Of a stretch of DNA of 64,000 bases, positions 44,317-53,557 are shown in pieces. The notes under the pieces are model-generated. The model saw only the letters and a list, made by a program, of their open reading frames with translations. It searched no databases and was not told where the DNA came from. The position numbers and the translations under genes are program-made. The stretch comes from Pseudomonadota bacterium (GTDB lineage Bacteria; Desulfobacterota; Binatia; Binatales; Binataceae). Position 1 is the stretch's first letter. Each line of letters opens with the position of its first letter. The DNA is taken from contig JAJPKP010000016.1 in assembly GCA_021323675.1 (NCBI GenBank), positions 1-64,000 of the forward strand. Direction: 5' to 3'.

Positions 44317-44541
44317 TTATTGAGGCTTCTTGCGGGGGCGGTCGGCGCCGTGGCGGGCGAAATCGCGATGGCGCACGCAATTCGGCGGCACTTCGAGATT
44401 GTCGGGCGGATCGATTTTGCTCAGGCGCACCTTGATGCCGGCATCCGTGATCGCGACCACCGTTGCAGCCTGCCATCGGCCGGGGTCGGCCCATACCCAT
44501 ACCGTGCCGCCGACCGTGAAGTTCCGCTTTTCGTCGGGCAT
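44317..44541 (-). CDS. Small protein with SH3-like pattern, unknown
   Basis: ATG 44541 (MPDEKRNFTVGGTVWVWAD) with GGAG 9-10 nt upstream; 74 residues. VGGTVWVWADPGRWQAATVVAITDAGIKVRL looks like a Tudor/SH3-type small barrel, with a basic tail. No named family recognised. Confidence 0.5.
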   Translation of the reverse strand: MPDEKRNFTVGGTVWVWADPGRWQAATVVAITDAGIKVRLSKIDPPDNLEVPPNCVRHRDFARHGADRPRKKPQ

Positions 44542-44741
44542 TGACGCCGTCTCCGTCGCGCGTGCTGTCTCTGTGTCCATAAGCAGCCAGTAGGGGCAGC
44601 CGATGACTAGCAAACTTTTGCTACGGAAATGTTAAGAGCGTGCTACGCGCTTCGGATTCTTCATTTGAAGAATGCGCGTATGCGTCGGACGGCCGGTCCG
44701 GATTTGGAAGGCGTATGGATTCCATACGCCGCGCGCCCTGA

Positions 44742-45518
44742 TTATTTGATTAGGGCTTTGAACCGGGCTGCCATGCGATCGGCAGCCTGCGCGAGCAGCA
44801 GAGTGTCGGCGCTGACGGCGATGAAAGTGCATCCCAGCTCCAGGTAGCGTTTAACCAGAGTTTCGTCGCCCATCAGGATGCCGGCTGCTTTTCCGGCGGC
44901 GCGAATGTGACCGATGCATTGTTCGATGGTCGCCAGGACTTCAGGATGCGTCATGTTGCCGAGATGCCCCATCGAAGCTGACAAATCGGCAGGACCGATA
45001 AACACGCCATCAACTCCGGGAGTTGCGGCGATCGCGTTGATGTTCTCGAGGCCGCGGCGCGTTTCGATCTGCACCAGCAGGCACATCTCCTCGCCGGCCT
45101 GCTTGAGGTAGGACGGCATCCGGTTCCATCGCGATGATCTTCCGAGGGCGGCTCCCACGCCGCGAACTCCGGCGGGCGGATATTGCATCGCCGCCACCAG
45201 CGCGGCGGCCTGCTCCGCCGTCTCGACCATCGGGATAAGCAGGGTCTGGGCGCCGATTTCCAGCACCTGCTTGATGAGGTGAGTGTCACCGATGCGGAGG
45301 CGGACAATCGGATGGCCGGGGTAGGGTGCGACCGCCTGAAGCTGCGCGAGCAGAGTGCGGAGATCGTTGGGCCCGTGTTCCGCATCGAGCAGGAGCCAGT
45401 CGAAGCCGGCACCCGCGCAGATTTCCGCGCCGATTGCATCGCCGAGCGCGACCCACAGGCCAATCTGAGGCTTGCCCTCGCGGATCGCGCGTTTGAACTG
45501 ATTTAGCGGAACATCCAT
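44742..45518 (-). CDS. hpaI: HpcH/HpaI-type aldolase
   Basis: ATG 45518 is one base after the hydratase stop (TAA C ATG); the track extension to 45788 is antisense to it. 258 residues. [45 protein letters not shown] and [16 protein letters not shown] fit class II metal aldolases of this family. In the homoprotocatechuate pathway HpaI splits 4-hydroxy-2-oxoheptanedioate to pyruvate and succinate semialdehyde. Last gene of the cluster. Confidence 0.88.
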   Translation of the reverse strand: MDVPLNQFKRAIREGKPQIGLWVALGDAIGAEICAGAGFDWLLLDAEHGPNDLRTLLAQLQAVAPYPGHPIVRLRIGDTHLIKQVLEIGAQTLLIPMVETAEQAAALVAAMQYPPAGVRGVGAALGRSSRWNRMPSYLKQAGEEMCLLVQIETRRGLENINAIAATPGVDGVFIGPADLSASMGHLGNMTHPEVLATIEQCIGHIRAAGKAAGILMGDETLVKRYLELGCTFIAVSADTLLLAQAADRMAARFKALIK

Positions 45519-45519
45519 G

Positions 45520-46329
45520 TTATCGTTCTCCGACAAAGCGGCAGGAAATGGAACCGAGCGGCCCGTAGTCCACGTGAAAGGTGTCGCCGGCGCGCGCGGC
45601 AACCGTTCGAGTGAAGGAGCCGGCCAGCACCAGTTCGCCTGCGTCCAGTCCCTGGCCGAATGGCGCCAGCTTGTTTGCGAGCCAGGCGATGCCGTTGGCG
45701 GGATGGTTGAGGACGGCAGCCGCGATTCCCGATTCCTCCAGCACGCCGTTGCGATAGCAGAGCGCACCCACCCATCGGAGATCCACATCCATTGGGCGAA
45801 TCGGACGCCCGCCCACTACCAGCGCGGCGTTGGCGGCGTTGTCCGCAATCGTATCCACCACCCATCGGCGCCGCTTGGTTTCGGGATCGTCGAGCCGCGT
45901 GCGCAAATCCACGATTTCCAGCGCCGGTATCACGTACTCGGTCGCGTTCAGCACATCGAAGATGGTGCAATTCGGACCTTTGAGCGGCTTGCCAAGGATG
46001 AAGGCGAGCTCGTTCTCGAGCATCGGCGTGATGAACCGGCCGGCCGCAATCTCGGCGCCGTCGTGATAGAGCATGTCGTCCAGCAGCACGCCGTAGTCCG
46101 GCTCGTTGATGTTGGAAATCGACTGCATCGCGCGCGACGTGAGCCCAATCTTGTGCCCGATAATCTTGCGGCCTTCCTTGAGCTTGATATCGACCCAGGC
46201 CTTCTGGATCGCGTAGGCATCCGCGATTGTCATGTCGGGAAACTGCGCGGACAGAAACCGGATTACCTTGCGGCCTTTTTCGGCCTCGTGAAGCTCGCTG
46301 GCGAGCCGTGTGATGGTGGCGGTGTCCAT
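45520..46329 (-). CDS. hpaH: 2-oxohept-3-enedioate-type hydratase
   Basis: 269 residues. [59 protein letters not shown] and ALEIVDLR match the 2-keto-4-pentenoate/2-oxohept-3-ene-1,7-dioate hydratase family (HpaH/MhpD), with metal ligands in ENELAF and ALEIVD. Adds water before HpaI aldol cleavage. Starts 21 bp after the LLM gene. Confidence 0.88.
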   Translation of the reverse strand: MDTATITRLASELHEAEKGRKVIRFLSAQFPDMTIADAYAIQKAWVDIKLKEGRKIIGHKIGLTSRAMQSISNINEPDYGVLLDDMLYHDGAEIAAGRFITPMLENELAFILGKPLKGPNCTIFDVLNATEYVIPALEIVDLRTRLDDPETKRRRWVVDTIADNAANAALVVGGRPIRPMDVDLRWVGALCYRNGVLEESGIAAAVLNHPANGIAWLANKLAPFGQGLDAGELVLAGSFTRTVAARAGDTFHVDYGPLGSISCRFVGER

Positions 46330-46350
46330 GATGATCCTCGAATGCGATAA

Positions 46351-47199
46351 CTAACGGAGTTTCGCGGCAAGCTCCGCGAAGTTTTCGATCGCGGGCATTG
46401 CCTTGTCCGGTCCCGCGCTCGGCACGAAAGTATCTACTTCCTGAAAACCGAGATCGAGCGCCTGCTTCACCGAGTCGGCGGTGGGAGCGATGATCGACAC
46501 CTTGAGATGAAAGTCCTCGAAGCGACGGTCCGCGGCCAAGGCCGCCTCACGCAGCATCCTGACTCCGCGCGCCAGGTCGTAACCGGGGCGCAGCAGCGGA
46601 CACCATCCGTCGGCGTAGCGCGCGATACGCGCAAAGACCTTGTCCGACCGCGAACCGATGAGGACCGGCGGGCCGCCCGGTTGCAGCGGCTTCGGATACA
46701 TCCACGACGGCTCGAAGTTGACGAACTCGCCGTGAAATTCGGCGACTTCCCTGGCCCACAGCTCTTTCATCGCGCAGACGTGCTCGCGCACCGCCGGCCA
46801 TCGGCGTTTGAACGGAATTCCGTGGTCAGCCATTTCTTCCGCGTTCCAGCCGGCGCCGCATCCCACGACGACTCTTCCGCCTGACAGGCGATCGAGCGTC
46901 GCAAACTGCTTGGCGGTGATTATGGGATCGCGCTGGGCGATCAGGATGATAAACGTGCCGAGCGTGATGCGGCTGGTGACCGCCGCCGCGGCGGTCAGCG
47001 CGACAATCGGGTCGTAAGCGTAATAGAAGTCCTTGTGATAGTCGGTGCCGCCCGGGTATCTGGATTTCTTGCTGGTCGGAATATGCGTGTGCTCGCTCAC
47101 GTAGAACGCATCCAGGCCGCGCTGCTCGATGGCCCGCGCGACTTCGCCCGGCGGCATCGAGTACTCGGTCGCGAACGTGATCATTCCAAACCGCGGCAT
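46351..47199 (-). CDS. LLM-class (luciferase-like) F420/FMN oxidoreductase
   Basis: 282 residues. AFYVSEHTHIPTSKKSRYPGGTDY, DPIVALTAAAAVTSRITLGTFI, RVVVGCGAGWNAEEM and GGPPVLIGSRSDKVFARIARYADGW are typical TIGR03619-like F420-dependent proteins. It is inside the aromatic cluster but is not part of the known homoprotocatechuate route; perhaps a monooxygenase or reductase for another entry compound. Confidence 0.82.
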   Translation of the reverse strand: MPRFGMITFATEYSMPPGEVARAIEQRGLDAFYVSEHTHIPTSKKSRYPGGTDYHKDFYYAYDPIVALTAAAAVTSRITLGTFIILIAQRDPIITAKQFATLDRLSGGRVVVGCGAGWNAEEMADHGIPFKRRWPAVREHVCAMKELWAREVAEFHGEFVNFEPSWMYPKPLQPGGPPVLIGSRSDKVFARIARYADGWCPLLRPGYDLARGVRMLREAALAADRRFEDFHLKVSIIAPTADSVKQALDLGFQEVDTFVPSAGPDKAMPAIENFAELAAKLR

Positions 47200-47234
47200 G
47201 GTTCAGTCTCCGTGCGGGATGCGGGAGTTCGTCG

Positions 47235-48128
47235 CTATTTCTGCGGCGGAGGCCCGAAGCCGCCGGATTCCGGCGCGTGACCGTAGAAATCCTCGCTGTA
47301 GTATTCGGATTGATAGGTGGCGCCCCGCGCACCCCATCCGTACTCCAGCATCCATCCCGACGGAGTCTGGAAATAGAACGAGAACATGTGATCGTTGGAA
47401 TGTTTGCCGGGCGTGATGTTCACCGGGATCCTTTCCCGCCGGACGAGATCGTAGGTGAGACCGACGTCATCGAGGTTGTCCACTTCGATCATCAGATGGT
47501 TGAAGCGCTTGCCGGGGCCGGCCAGGCCGAAGGCGACGGTGTGATCGCGTTCGTTGCAGTGCATGAAGATCGGCATAACGGTCTGCTTTCCGAACCGGAT
47601 CTTGTACTCGACTCCGCCGCGCATTCCGAGCGCGCGATAAAAGCGGTAGGCGGCTTCCGGGTCCTTCTCGCGCACGATGCAATGGCCCATGCCGCCGTCG
47701 CCGGTCTTGAACCGCCCATGCATCCCGCGTCCCGGATGAAACGGGCGCGAAAACTGAACGTAGGGGCCGTGGAAAATCTCAACCGGATTACCGTCCGGAT
47801 CCTCGAGTTTCATGATCTCCAGGACCCGGCGTTCCGCAGCTTCGGCTTCGGATCCGACACGGAATGCGATTCCCGCCTCGTTAAGCTGGGATTGCATCTC
47901 GCGGAATTCCTCGGCGCCGGCCACGCGAAAGCCGAGATACATCAGATCGTCGGAAGGGTCGGAGTGGAGCACGATGCGATGGTGCCAGTAGTCCATCCGC
48001 AGATAGCAGCGGTCGCGCTCGCCCTCGTCGACGACCTGGAGTGCCAGGATGTTGGCGGCGAACTTCTTCCATGCGTCTAGGTCTTTGACGCCGAATCCGA
48101 TGTAGCCGAGCTCGGTTACCTGGACCAT
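47235..48128 (-). CDS. VOC-type extradiol ring-cleavage dioxygenase
   Basis: ATG 48128 with AGGA 8 nt upstream; 297 residues. Two VOC domains: LGYIGFGVKDLDAWKKFAA at the N-terminus, GMGHCIVREKDPEAAYRFYRALG in the second, with Fe ligands GHCIV (His), FNHLMIEV (His) and MLEYGW (Glu) as in BphC/HPCD. In this cluster it probably performs the homoprotocatechuate 2,3-cleavage that E. coli does with an unrelated LigB-type HpaD. Confidence 0.85.
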   Translation of the reverse strand: MVQVTELGYIGFGVKDLDAWKKFAANILALQVVDEGERDRCYLRMDYWHHRIVLHSDPSDDLMYLGFRVAGAEEFREMQSQLNEAGIAFRVGSEAEAAERRVLEIMKLEDPDGNPVEIFHGPYVQFSRPFHPGRGMHGRFKTGDGGMGHCIVREKDPEAAYRFYRALGMRGGVEYKIRFGKQTVMPIFMHCNERDHTVAFGLAGPGKRFNHLMIEVDNLDDVGLTYDLVRRERIPVNITPGKHSNDHMFSFYFQTPSGWMLEYGWGARGATYQSEYYSEDFYGHAPESGGFGPPPQK

Positions 48129-48179
48129 TGTGTTTCCTCCCAAAGCGATCTCCTTTGTGCGACCGCCGGTTTCAATCGG

Positions 48180-49031
48180 TTACTTCTTTTCGCTCCGCAC
48201 CCAGTCCGAGCCGAGCGCAACCCGGCGCACCGCATCGGTGTCGGTCGGCTGATGACCGACCTTGTGCGCCGGCGCGGGAGCTTCGACCACCCTGTTCGAC
48301 AGCCGGCCGAGCCCGGTCACTTCGACCTCGACCAGGTCGCCGACGTTCATCGGACGCGAGTTCTTGGGCGTGCCGCTCAGGATAATGTCTCCGGGCAGCA
48401 GGGTGATGAAGCGGCAAAGGTCGGCAAGAATGTAGTCAATCGGGAAGATCATCTCGGCGATCGCGCCCTCCTGCACCACCTTGCCGTTGATATAGGTGCG
48501 CAGGGTGGATTGGCGGACATCCACGCCGCTTACGATGCCGGGGCCGATGGGGCAGAAGCCGTCCTGTCCCTTCACGCGCAGCATCGAGCCGGCGTCGGTC
48601 TCGCGATAGTCCTGGCATCCCACGTCGTTGGCCGGCGCGAATCCGGCGATATAGTCCCATGCCTCTTCGCGGCCGACATTGCGCATCGGCCTGCCGATAA
48701 TCACGCCGACCTCGCCTTCGTAGTTGAGGTACTTGTGGCCGGCGGGGCGACAAAGCGACCCGCGATGGGAATTCAAAGCGGTCACGGGTTTCTGGAAGTA
48801 AGTCGGCGTCTCAAGCATCGGCGCCCGAAATTCGACGCGGCGCGATTCGTAGTTCAGGTGGATGCAGAGAATCTTGGTCGGATCGCATGGCGGCAGATAG
48901 GTGGCTTCGGCCTCCGCGACCACGCGGCCATCGCCGAGGATCAGCCGGTCGCCGGCCGGCCTTACCCACCTGGGCTGTCCTTCATGAAGAATACGGCGCC
49001 ATTCCTGTCTTGGTCCGTCGAGAACGCTCAT
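48180..49031 (-). CDS. hpaG: Fumarylacetoacetate-hydrolase family protein
   Basis: 283 residues with a single FAH domain: KTFDGTYLP-type N-term variant PCDPTKILCIHLNYESRRVEF, YEGEVGVIIGRPMRNVG (metal ligands E..E), FAPANDVGCQDYRE, GIVSGVDV, LLPGDIILSGTPKNSRPM. Family includes HpaG decarboxylase/isomerase. E. coli HpaG has two FAH domains; here only one is present. Confidence 0.85.
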   Translation of the reverse strand: MSVLDGPRQEWRRILHEGQPRWVRPAGDRLILGDGRVVAEAEATYLPPCDPTKILCIHLNYESRRVEFRAPMLETPTYFQKPVTALNSHRGSLCRPAGHKYLNYEGEVGVIIGRPMRNVGREEAWDYIAGFAPANDVGCQDYRETDAGSMLRVKGQDGFCPIGPGIVSGVDVRQSTLRTYINGKVVQEGAIAEMIFPIDYILADLCRFITLLPGDIILSGTPKNSRPMNVGDLVEVEVTGLGRLSNRVVEAPAPAHKVGHQPTDTDAVRRVALGSDWVRSEKK

Positions 49032-49067
49032 TGTGAATACCTCCGCGGTTGTCGTCGTTATGCGGAA

Positions 49068-50522
49068 TCAGGCGAAGGAACCCTTCATCGCCGCGATGTT
49101 TTTCACGTCGCAGTAGAAGTCGAAGCTCCAATTGCCCCCTTCGCGTCCGATCCCCGAGTTGCGGCTTCCGCCGAACGGCGCGGCGAGCTCGCGAACGAAA
49201 AAGCAATTTACCCACACCGTGCCGGCCACCAGGCGCCTGGCGATGCGCATCGCGCGTTCCTCACTTCGGCTGAACACCACGGCGGCGAGCCCGTAATCGG
49301 TTCCATTGCCGAGTTCGATCGCTTCTTCATCGTCACGGAAGGTTTGCCAGGTCAGAACCGGACCGAAGACTTCGCGCTGCACGATTTCCATCTCCTGCGA
49401 GACGCCCTCGAGCAGCGTGGGTTCGAAGTAGAGGGAGCCGGCGGGATGGCGATGGCCGCCCCAGATGGGCTTGACGCCGGCCTTGAGCGCGCGATCGACG
49501 AAGCCCTCGACTCGTTTGTAATGTTCGGGCGTGATGAGCGGGCCGACGCGAGTGCTCTTTTCGCGCGGATCTCCGACCGTCATTTGCGACGCGGCGGCGC
49601 GGAATTTCGAGAGGAATTCGTCCGCGACCTTCGCGTCCACCATGATGCGGGTGCCGGCGAGGCAGACCTGGCCGGCATTGAAGTACTGCCCGGCGGCGGT
49701 CTGCGCGGCTGCATCCAGATCCGCATCCGCGCAGATGATAAACGGAGACTTTCCGCCCAGCTCGAAGCTGACCGGTGTCAGCGACCGGGCGCATGACGCG
49801 CCGATCAGCCGTGCCGTGTCGGTCGAGCCGGTAAAGCTCAGGCGATCGATGTCGGGATGGGCGGAAAGGGCGGCGCCTGCCTCCTCGCCGATCCCCTGCA
49901 CGATGTTGAGCACGCCGGGCGGGATGCCCGCTTCGGCCGCCAGGTCGGCCATCATCGAGCAGGTGAGCGGCGCCCACTCGGGCGGTTTGACGACGGCGGT
50001 GTCGCCGGCCGCAAGGCATGGTCCCACCTTCCAGGTGGTCAGCATGAAGGGGCCGTTCCAGGGAGTGATCAGCGCGGCGACGCCGGCGGGATCGTAACGG
50101 ACGTGGTTCACCACTTCGGGCGAATCGATCTTCTCGTCGTTGAGCTTGAGAGCGCGGTCGGCGAAGAACTGGATGTTCAGGGCGGCGCGCGGAACCATTC
50201 GCATCGCATTGCCGATCAGCAGCGAGCCGTTGTCTTCCGTCTCGACTGCGGAGATCTCTTTGGCATGATCCTGAATTGCTCTGGCAAAGCGGCTCAGGAT
50301 CGGATGGCGTCCCTCGGGGCCGAGGGACGCCCACTTGGGAAAGGCGCGCCGCGCCGCGGCCACGGCGGCATCGACCTCGTCTGCGCCGCCCGCGCTGACG
50401 TCGGCCAGATGCTTGCCGTCGATGGGTGAGCAATTCGGAAAAGTTCGCTTCGAGGGCACGCGCTTGCCGTCGATGTAGTGATCGGTGGAAACCTGGACTC
50501 CGGCGACCTTCGTTGTTGGCAT
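49068..50522 (-). CDS. hpaE: Aldehyde dehydrogenase, 5-carboxymethyl-2-hydroxymuconate semialdehyde type
   Basis: 484 residues. LITPWNGPFMLTTWKVGPC (cofactor/Asn region), SFTGSTDTARLIGASC, FELGGKSPFII (Glu) and QYFNAGQVCLAGTRIMV (catalytic Cys) are all intact. Position among ring-cleavage genes supports oxidation of the muconate semialdehyde to the acid. GFGGSRNSGIGREGG-like C-term present (APFGGSRNSGIGREGG). Confidence 0.9.
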   Translation of the reverse strand: MPTTKVAGVQVSTDHYIDGKRVPSKRTFPNCSPIDGKHLADVSAGGADEVDAAVAAARRAFPKWASLGPEGRHPILSRFARAIQDHAKEISAVETEDNGSLLIGNAMRMVPRAALNIQFFADRALKLNDEKIDSPEVVNHVRYDPAGVAALITPWNGPFMLTTWKVGPCLAAGDTAVVKPPEWAPLTCSMMADLAAEAGIPPGVLNIVQGIGEEAGAALSAHPDIDRLSFTGSTDTARLIGASCARSLTPVSFELGGKSPFIICADADLDAAAQTAAGQYFNAGQVCLAGTRIMVDAKVADEFLSKFRAAASQMTVGDPREKSTRVGPLITPEHYKRVEGFVDRALKAGVKPIWGGHRHPAGSLYFEPTLLEGVSQEMEIVQREVFGPVLTWQTFRDDEEAIELGNGTDYGLAAVVFSRSEERAMRIARRLVAGTVWVNCFFVRELAAPFGGSRNSGIGREGGNWSFDFYCDVKNIAAMKGSFA

Positions 50523-50588
50523 CGTTCTACATCTCCATTGCGGGTTCTTTATCGATCGACCGTGGCGGGGCTGGCAAACCGGCGGCGT

Positions 50589-51710
50589 TCAGCCCCAGAC
50601 TTCGCGCGCGACCTCGACAACCCTGCGCAGCTTCGCGCTCTGATCCTCGGGCGTAAGCTTGTTGCCGGGCGCGGTGCTCGCAAAGCCGCACTGCGGGCTC
50701 AGGCCGAGCTGGTCGAGGTCGATATACTTCGCCGCCGCGTCGATTCGGCGTTTCAATTCATCCTTGGTTTCGAGCCGCGGAACCTTGCTGGATACGATTC
50801 CCAGCACGACGGACTTGTTTTTCGGCACGAAACGCAGCGGCTCGAAGGTGCCTGCCCGCGCCGTGTCGTACTCGAGGAAATAGGAATCGACGTTGATTCG
50901 ATTGAACAGCATCTCGGCGACGGGATCGTAACCGCCTTCGGTCAGCCATCCGCTCTGATTGTTCCCCCGGCACAGATGCATCGTGACGTGCAACGATGGA
51001 GGCCGATCAGCCAGCGCCGCATTGATCAGATTCGGAAAGGTCTCGAACAGAAGCTTGTTCACGTCGAGTCCGCCGCGCGACATGCGTTCGACCCGCTGCG
51101 GGTCGCAGTACATCGCGATCGGCACCTCGTCGAACTGGACGTAGCGGCATCCCGCATCCGCGAGCGCGCGAAGCTCCCGGCGGTATGCATCAACGATGTC
51201 ATCGCGAAGCAGAGCGAGGTCCGGATAAACGCCCGGCCTGATGTTGTGGCCGTCGGCCGAGTACGCGATGGTCGGCGACGGCATCGTGACCTTCACCGTT
51301 CGCCGCGTCAGTCCCTGGAGGTATTTGAATTCGTCGGCGTGAACCGGCGCGGTCCACTTGAGCCGGTCGTGAATTCTCAGGAGCGGGACGGCGATTTTGT
51401 TGCCGCGATCATCCACGAAGAACATCCGCTCGATTTCGTAGTAAATGCTGGCGCCGCCGAGGCCGCGGCAGATGAAATCGGCGTAAAAGACGCCACGGCG
51501 GAATTCGCCGTCGGTGACCGCCTGCAGCCCGATCTCTTCCTGCATCGCCACCGCCTTGCGGATGAGTTCGTTTTCGAGCTTGCGCAACTCCGCCGCGGGC
51601 AGGCGGCCGGCCTCGTGATCGGCGCGCGCCCGCAGCAGTTCGGGCGGCCTGAGCAGCGAGCCGACATGTTCAGCGCGAAAGGGAGGATTGTGGGGTGCGA
51701 CGTTCGCCAT
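50589..51710 (-). CDS. MetE-like (cobalamin-independent) methyltransferase-type protein
   Basis: 373 residues, equal to the C-terminal catalytic half of MetE. Zinc ligands are visible: HLCRGN (His, Cys) and GLSPQCGFAST (Cys), with the Glu between. FRAEHVGSLLRPPELL and VTDGEFRRGVFYADF are typical of the YxjG/epoxyalkane-CoM-transferase subgroup. Such proteins move methyl or activated carbon groups to thiols; in this cluster it may take the methyl from a methoxylated substrate, but that is inference. Confidence 0.85.
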   Translation of the reverse strand: MANVAPHNPPFRAEHVGSLLRPPELLRARADHEAGRLPAAELRKLENELIRKAVAMQEEIGLQAVTDGEFRRGVFYADFICRGLGGASIYYEIERMFFVDDRGNKIAVPLLRIHDRLKWTAPVHADEFKYLQGLTRRTVKVTMPSPTIAYSADGHNIRPGVYPDLALLRDDIVDAYRRELRALADAGCRYVQFDEVPIAMYCDPQRVERMSRGGLDVNKLLFETFPNLINAALADRPPSLHVTMHLCRGNNQSGWLTEGGYDPVAEMLFNRINVDSYFLEYDTARAGTFEPLRFVPKNKSVVLGIVSSKVPRLETKDELKRRIDAAAKYIDLDQLGLSPQCGFASTAPGNKLTPEDQSAKLRRVVEVAREVWG

Positions 51711-51728
51711 CGTAAACTCACCTCCGTT

Positions 51729-52388
51729 TCAACTATCGCGCGCGCCGCGGCAGGCGGCGGACGAGGTCAGGAGCCCGCGGATCTGCAGCTCGAGCATCTG
51801 CCGCAATGACGGCTTGTCGGGCGATGGGCGCGGCAACTGGCTCCCCATCCACACAATCAGGAAAGAGAAATAGAGCGCGAACAGGTTGTACGCGAGCAGA
51901 AAGGGATCGACCGAGCGATTGATTTCCCCCCGTTCCTGCGCGCGGCGCACGAGCGCCCCCATCCGCTCGAAGAACGCGTCCGTAACCGCGTCGATTCCGT
52001 GATGGTCCCCTTTCACGAAGGCGAGTTCCTTCGCGAAGACGCGGGCCAGTTCGAGGTCGCGCTGGTTCTGCCGCAACATCGCTCCGAACACGTGCGTCGC
52101 CTGTTCGAGCAGCGGGGCGTCTTTCGGCACGCTCGCGAAGGCGCGATCGATCGTGCGCCCCATGTCCTCCTGGAACACCATCACCAGCAGCTCGTCCTTC
52201 GACCTGGCGTGAAAAAAGAGCGTTCCCTTGCCGACGTCGGCGCGCTCGGCGATCTCGCCGGTGGTTGTCCGGTCGAAGCCCTTGGAGCGAAACAACTCGC
52301 GCGCGGCTGCGATGATGCGCCGGCGCTTGTCGCGCTTGTTGCGCTCCGCGCGCCCGACCACCTCGAGAAGTCCCGAAGCGCCCATCAC
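51729..52388 (-). CDS. TetR-family regulator
   Basis: 219 residues. KRDKRRRIIAAARELFRSKGFDRTTTGEIAERADVGKGTLFFHARSKDELL is the HTH; the rest is the ligand-binding helical domain. GTG at 52388 (overlapping the Rieske stop) or ATG at 52385 are possible starts. Transcribed together with the Rieske oxygenase gene, so probably autoregulated with it. Confidence 0.92.
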   Translation of the reverse strand: MMGASGLLEVVGRAERNKRDKRRRIIAAARELFRSKGFDRTTTGEIAERADVGKGTLFFHARSKDELLVMVFQEDMGRTIDRAFASVPKDAPLLEQATHVFGAMLRQNQRDLELARVFAKELAFVKGDHHGIDAVTDAFFERMGALVRRAQERGEINRSVDPFLLAYNLFALYFSFLIVWMGSQLPRPSPDKPSLRQMLELQIRGLLTSSAACRGARDS

Positions 52389-53446
52389 GCCTGTTGCCTC
52401 TCCTCGGTCCCCGCCGCGCCGCCGCGCGCTTCAGCCCGAATCATCTCGTCCATGATGCGGTGGAACTGCGATATTCCGGCATCCAGCGCCACCGTCATCA
52501 TCTTCTCATCGCCGAAGCGATGGATGTTCTTCTGCTGCGCTTCGATCATCACGCGATCTTCGTTGAACGCTTTGAGTCCGAGCTGGTAGAAGGCCTCGAT
52601 CAGGCCGGCCTCTTTTGCCCACGGGCCATAGCCAAAGAAGTAGCAGCTTCGATCTTCCGTCAGCGGAGTCACCGCCTGGCAGGTGAACTGGCGATGGAGC
52701 GGCTCGACGCCCGAGGGCTCGCGATCGGGAAACGCATCCGTCGTTCCGAACGGGTAGAAGTCAGCGTGAAGCAGGAACACGCCCGGAACCAGGAATTCAT
52801 AAGCTTGCCAGATATTGGTTTTGCGATTGGCGATCGACGGAATCATGTGCGAAGGCTCGCCGATGATCCAGTTCTGGATACGCACTCCGCGCGGGATCTT
52901 CGTGACGGTGGGGCGGGACACGCCCTCCGGAGTCAGGGCGGCACCCAAGCTCCGATTGTGGAGAAAGGGAATGTGCGACAGATCGAGCAGATTGTCGTTG
53001 ATCAGTACGTAGTTGGCGTTGTAGTCCATCCGCCCCGGCTTCATCGCCCAGCGCGGATCTTCGATGCCCACGAATTCAGGAATCAGCGACTCGTCCGCGA
53101 GCGCGGAGTCACCCATCCAGATCCATACGCCGCTGTGCCTGTCGGCGATTGGGTAGCTGCGCACGCGGGCGTGCGGCGGAATTTTCGGCTGGCCCGGAAT
53201 CTCCACGCATCGGCCCGACGCCGCGAACCTCATCCCGTGATACATGCATCGCAGGTCATCGCCTTCCACCCTGCCCAGCGAGAGCGGGGCGAACCGATGG
53301 CAGCATCGGTCCTGCAGCGCGACGGGGCTGCCGTCGCTTTGGCGATAGATGACGATGGGTTCATTAAGGATGGTGGCGGCGACCGGCTTTTCGGCGCTGA
53401 AATCGCGGCTCCATCCGGCCATATACCAGCAATTGTGAAGAAACAT
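52385..53446 (-). CDS. Rieske [2Fe-2S] aromatic oxygenase (VanA-like)
   Basis: ATG 53446 (MFLHNCWYMAGWSRDF) with GGAG 9 nt upstream; the track start at 53536 is rejected. 353 residues. Rieske ligands RCCHRFAPLS and CMYHGMRFAASG, then the catalytic domain with DNLLDLSHIPFLHN (mononuclear Fe). Layout matches vanillate O-demethylase oxygenase. No partner reductase gene is adjacent. Coupled to the TetR gene. Confidence 0.9.
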   Translation of the reverse strand: MFLHNCWYMAGWSRDFSAEKPVAATILNEPIVIYRQSDGSPVALQDRCCHRFAPLSLGRVEGDDLRCMYHGMRFAASGRCVEIPGQPKIPPHARVRSYPIADRHSGVWIWMGDSALADESLIPEFVGIEDPRWAMKPGRMDYNANYVLINDNLLDLSHIPFLHNRSLGAALTPEGVSRPTVTKIPRGVRIQNWIIGEPSHMIPSIANRKTNIWQAYEFLVPGVFLLHADFYPFGTTDAFPDREPSGVEPLHRQFTCQAVTPLTEDRSCYFFGYGPWAKEAGLIEAFYQLGLKAFNEDRVMIEAQQKNIHRFGDEKMMTVALDAGISQFHRIMDEMIRAEARGGAAGTEERQQA

Positions 53447-53557
53447 GGCGGCGCTCCCTTGCCTCCGAGATGCACCCGCTCGGGATGAGCGGGTTGGGTT
53501 ATCAGCGTGTCTAGCGCCGTTCATGACCAAAGTCAATTCCGACCACAGTCGAAAATT

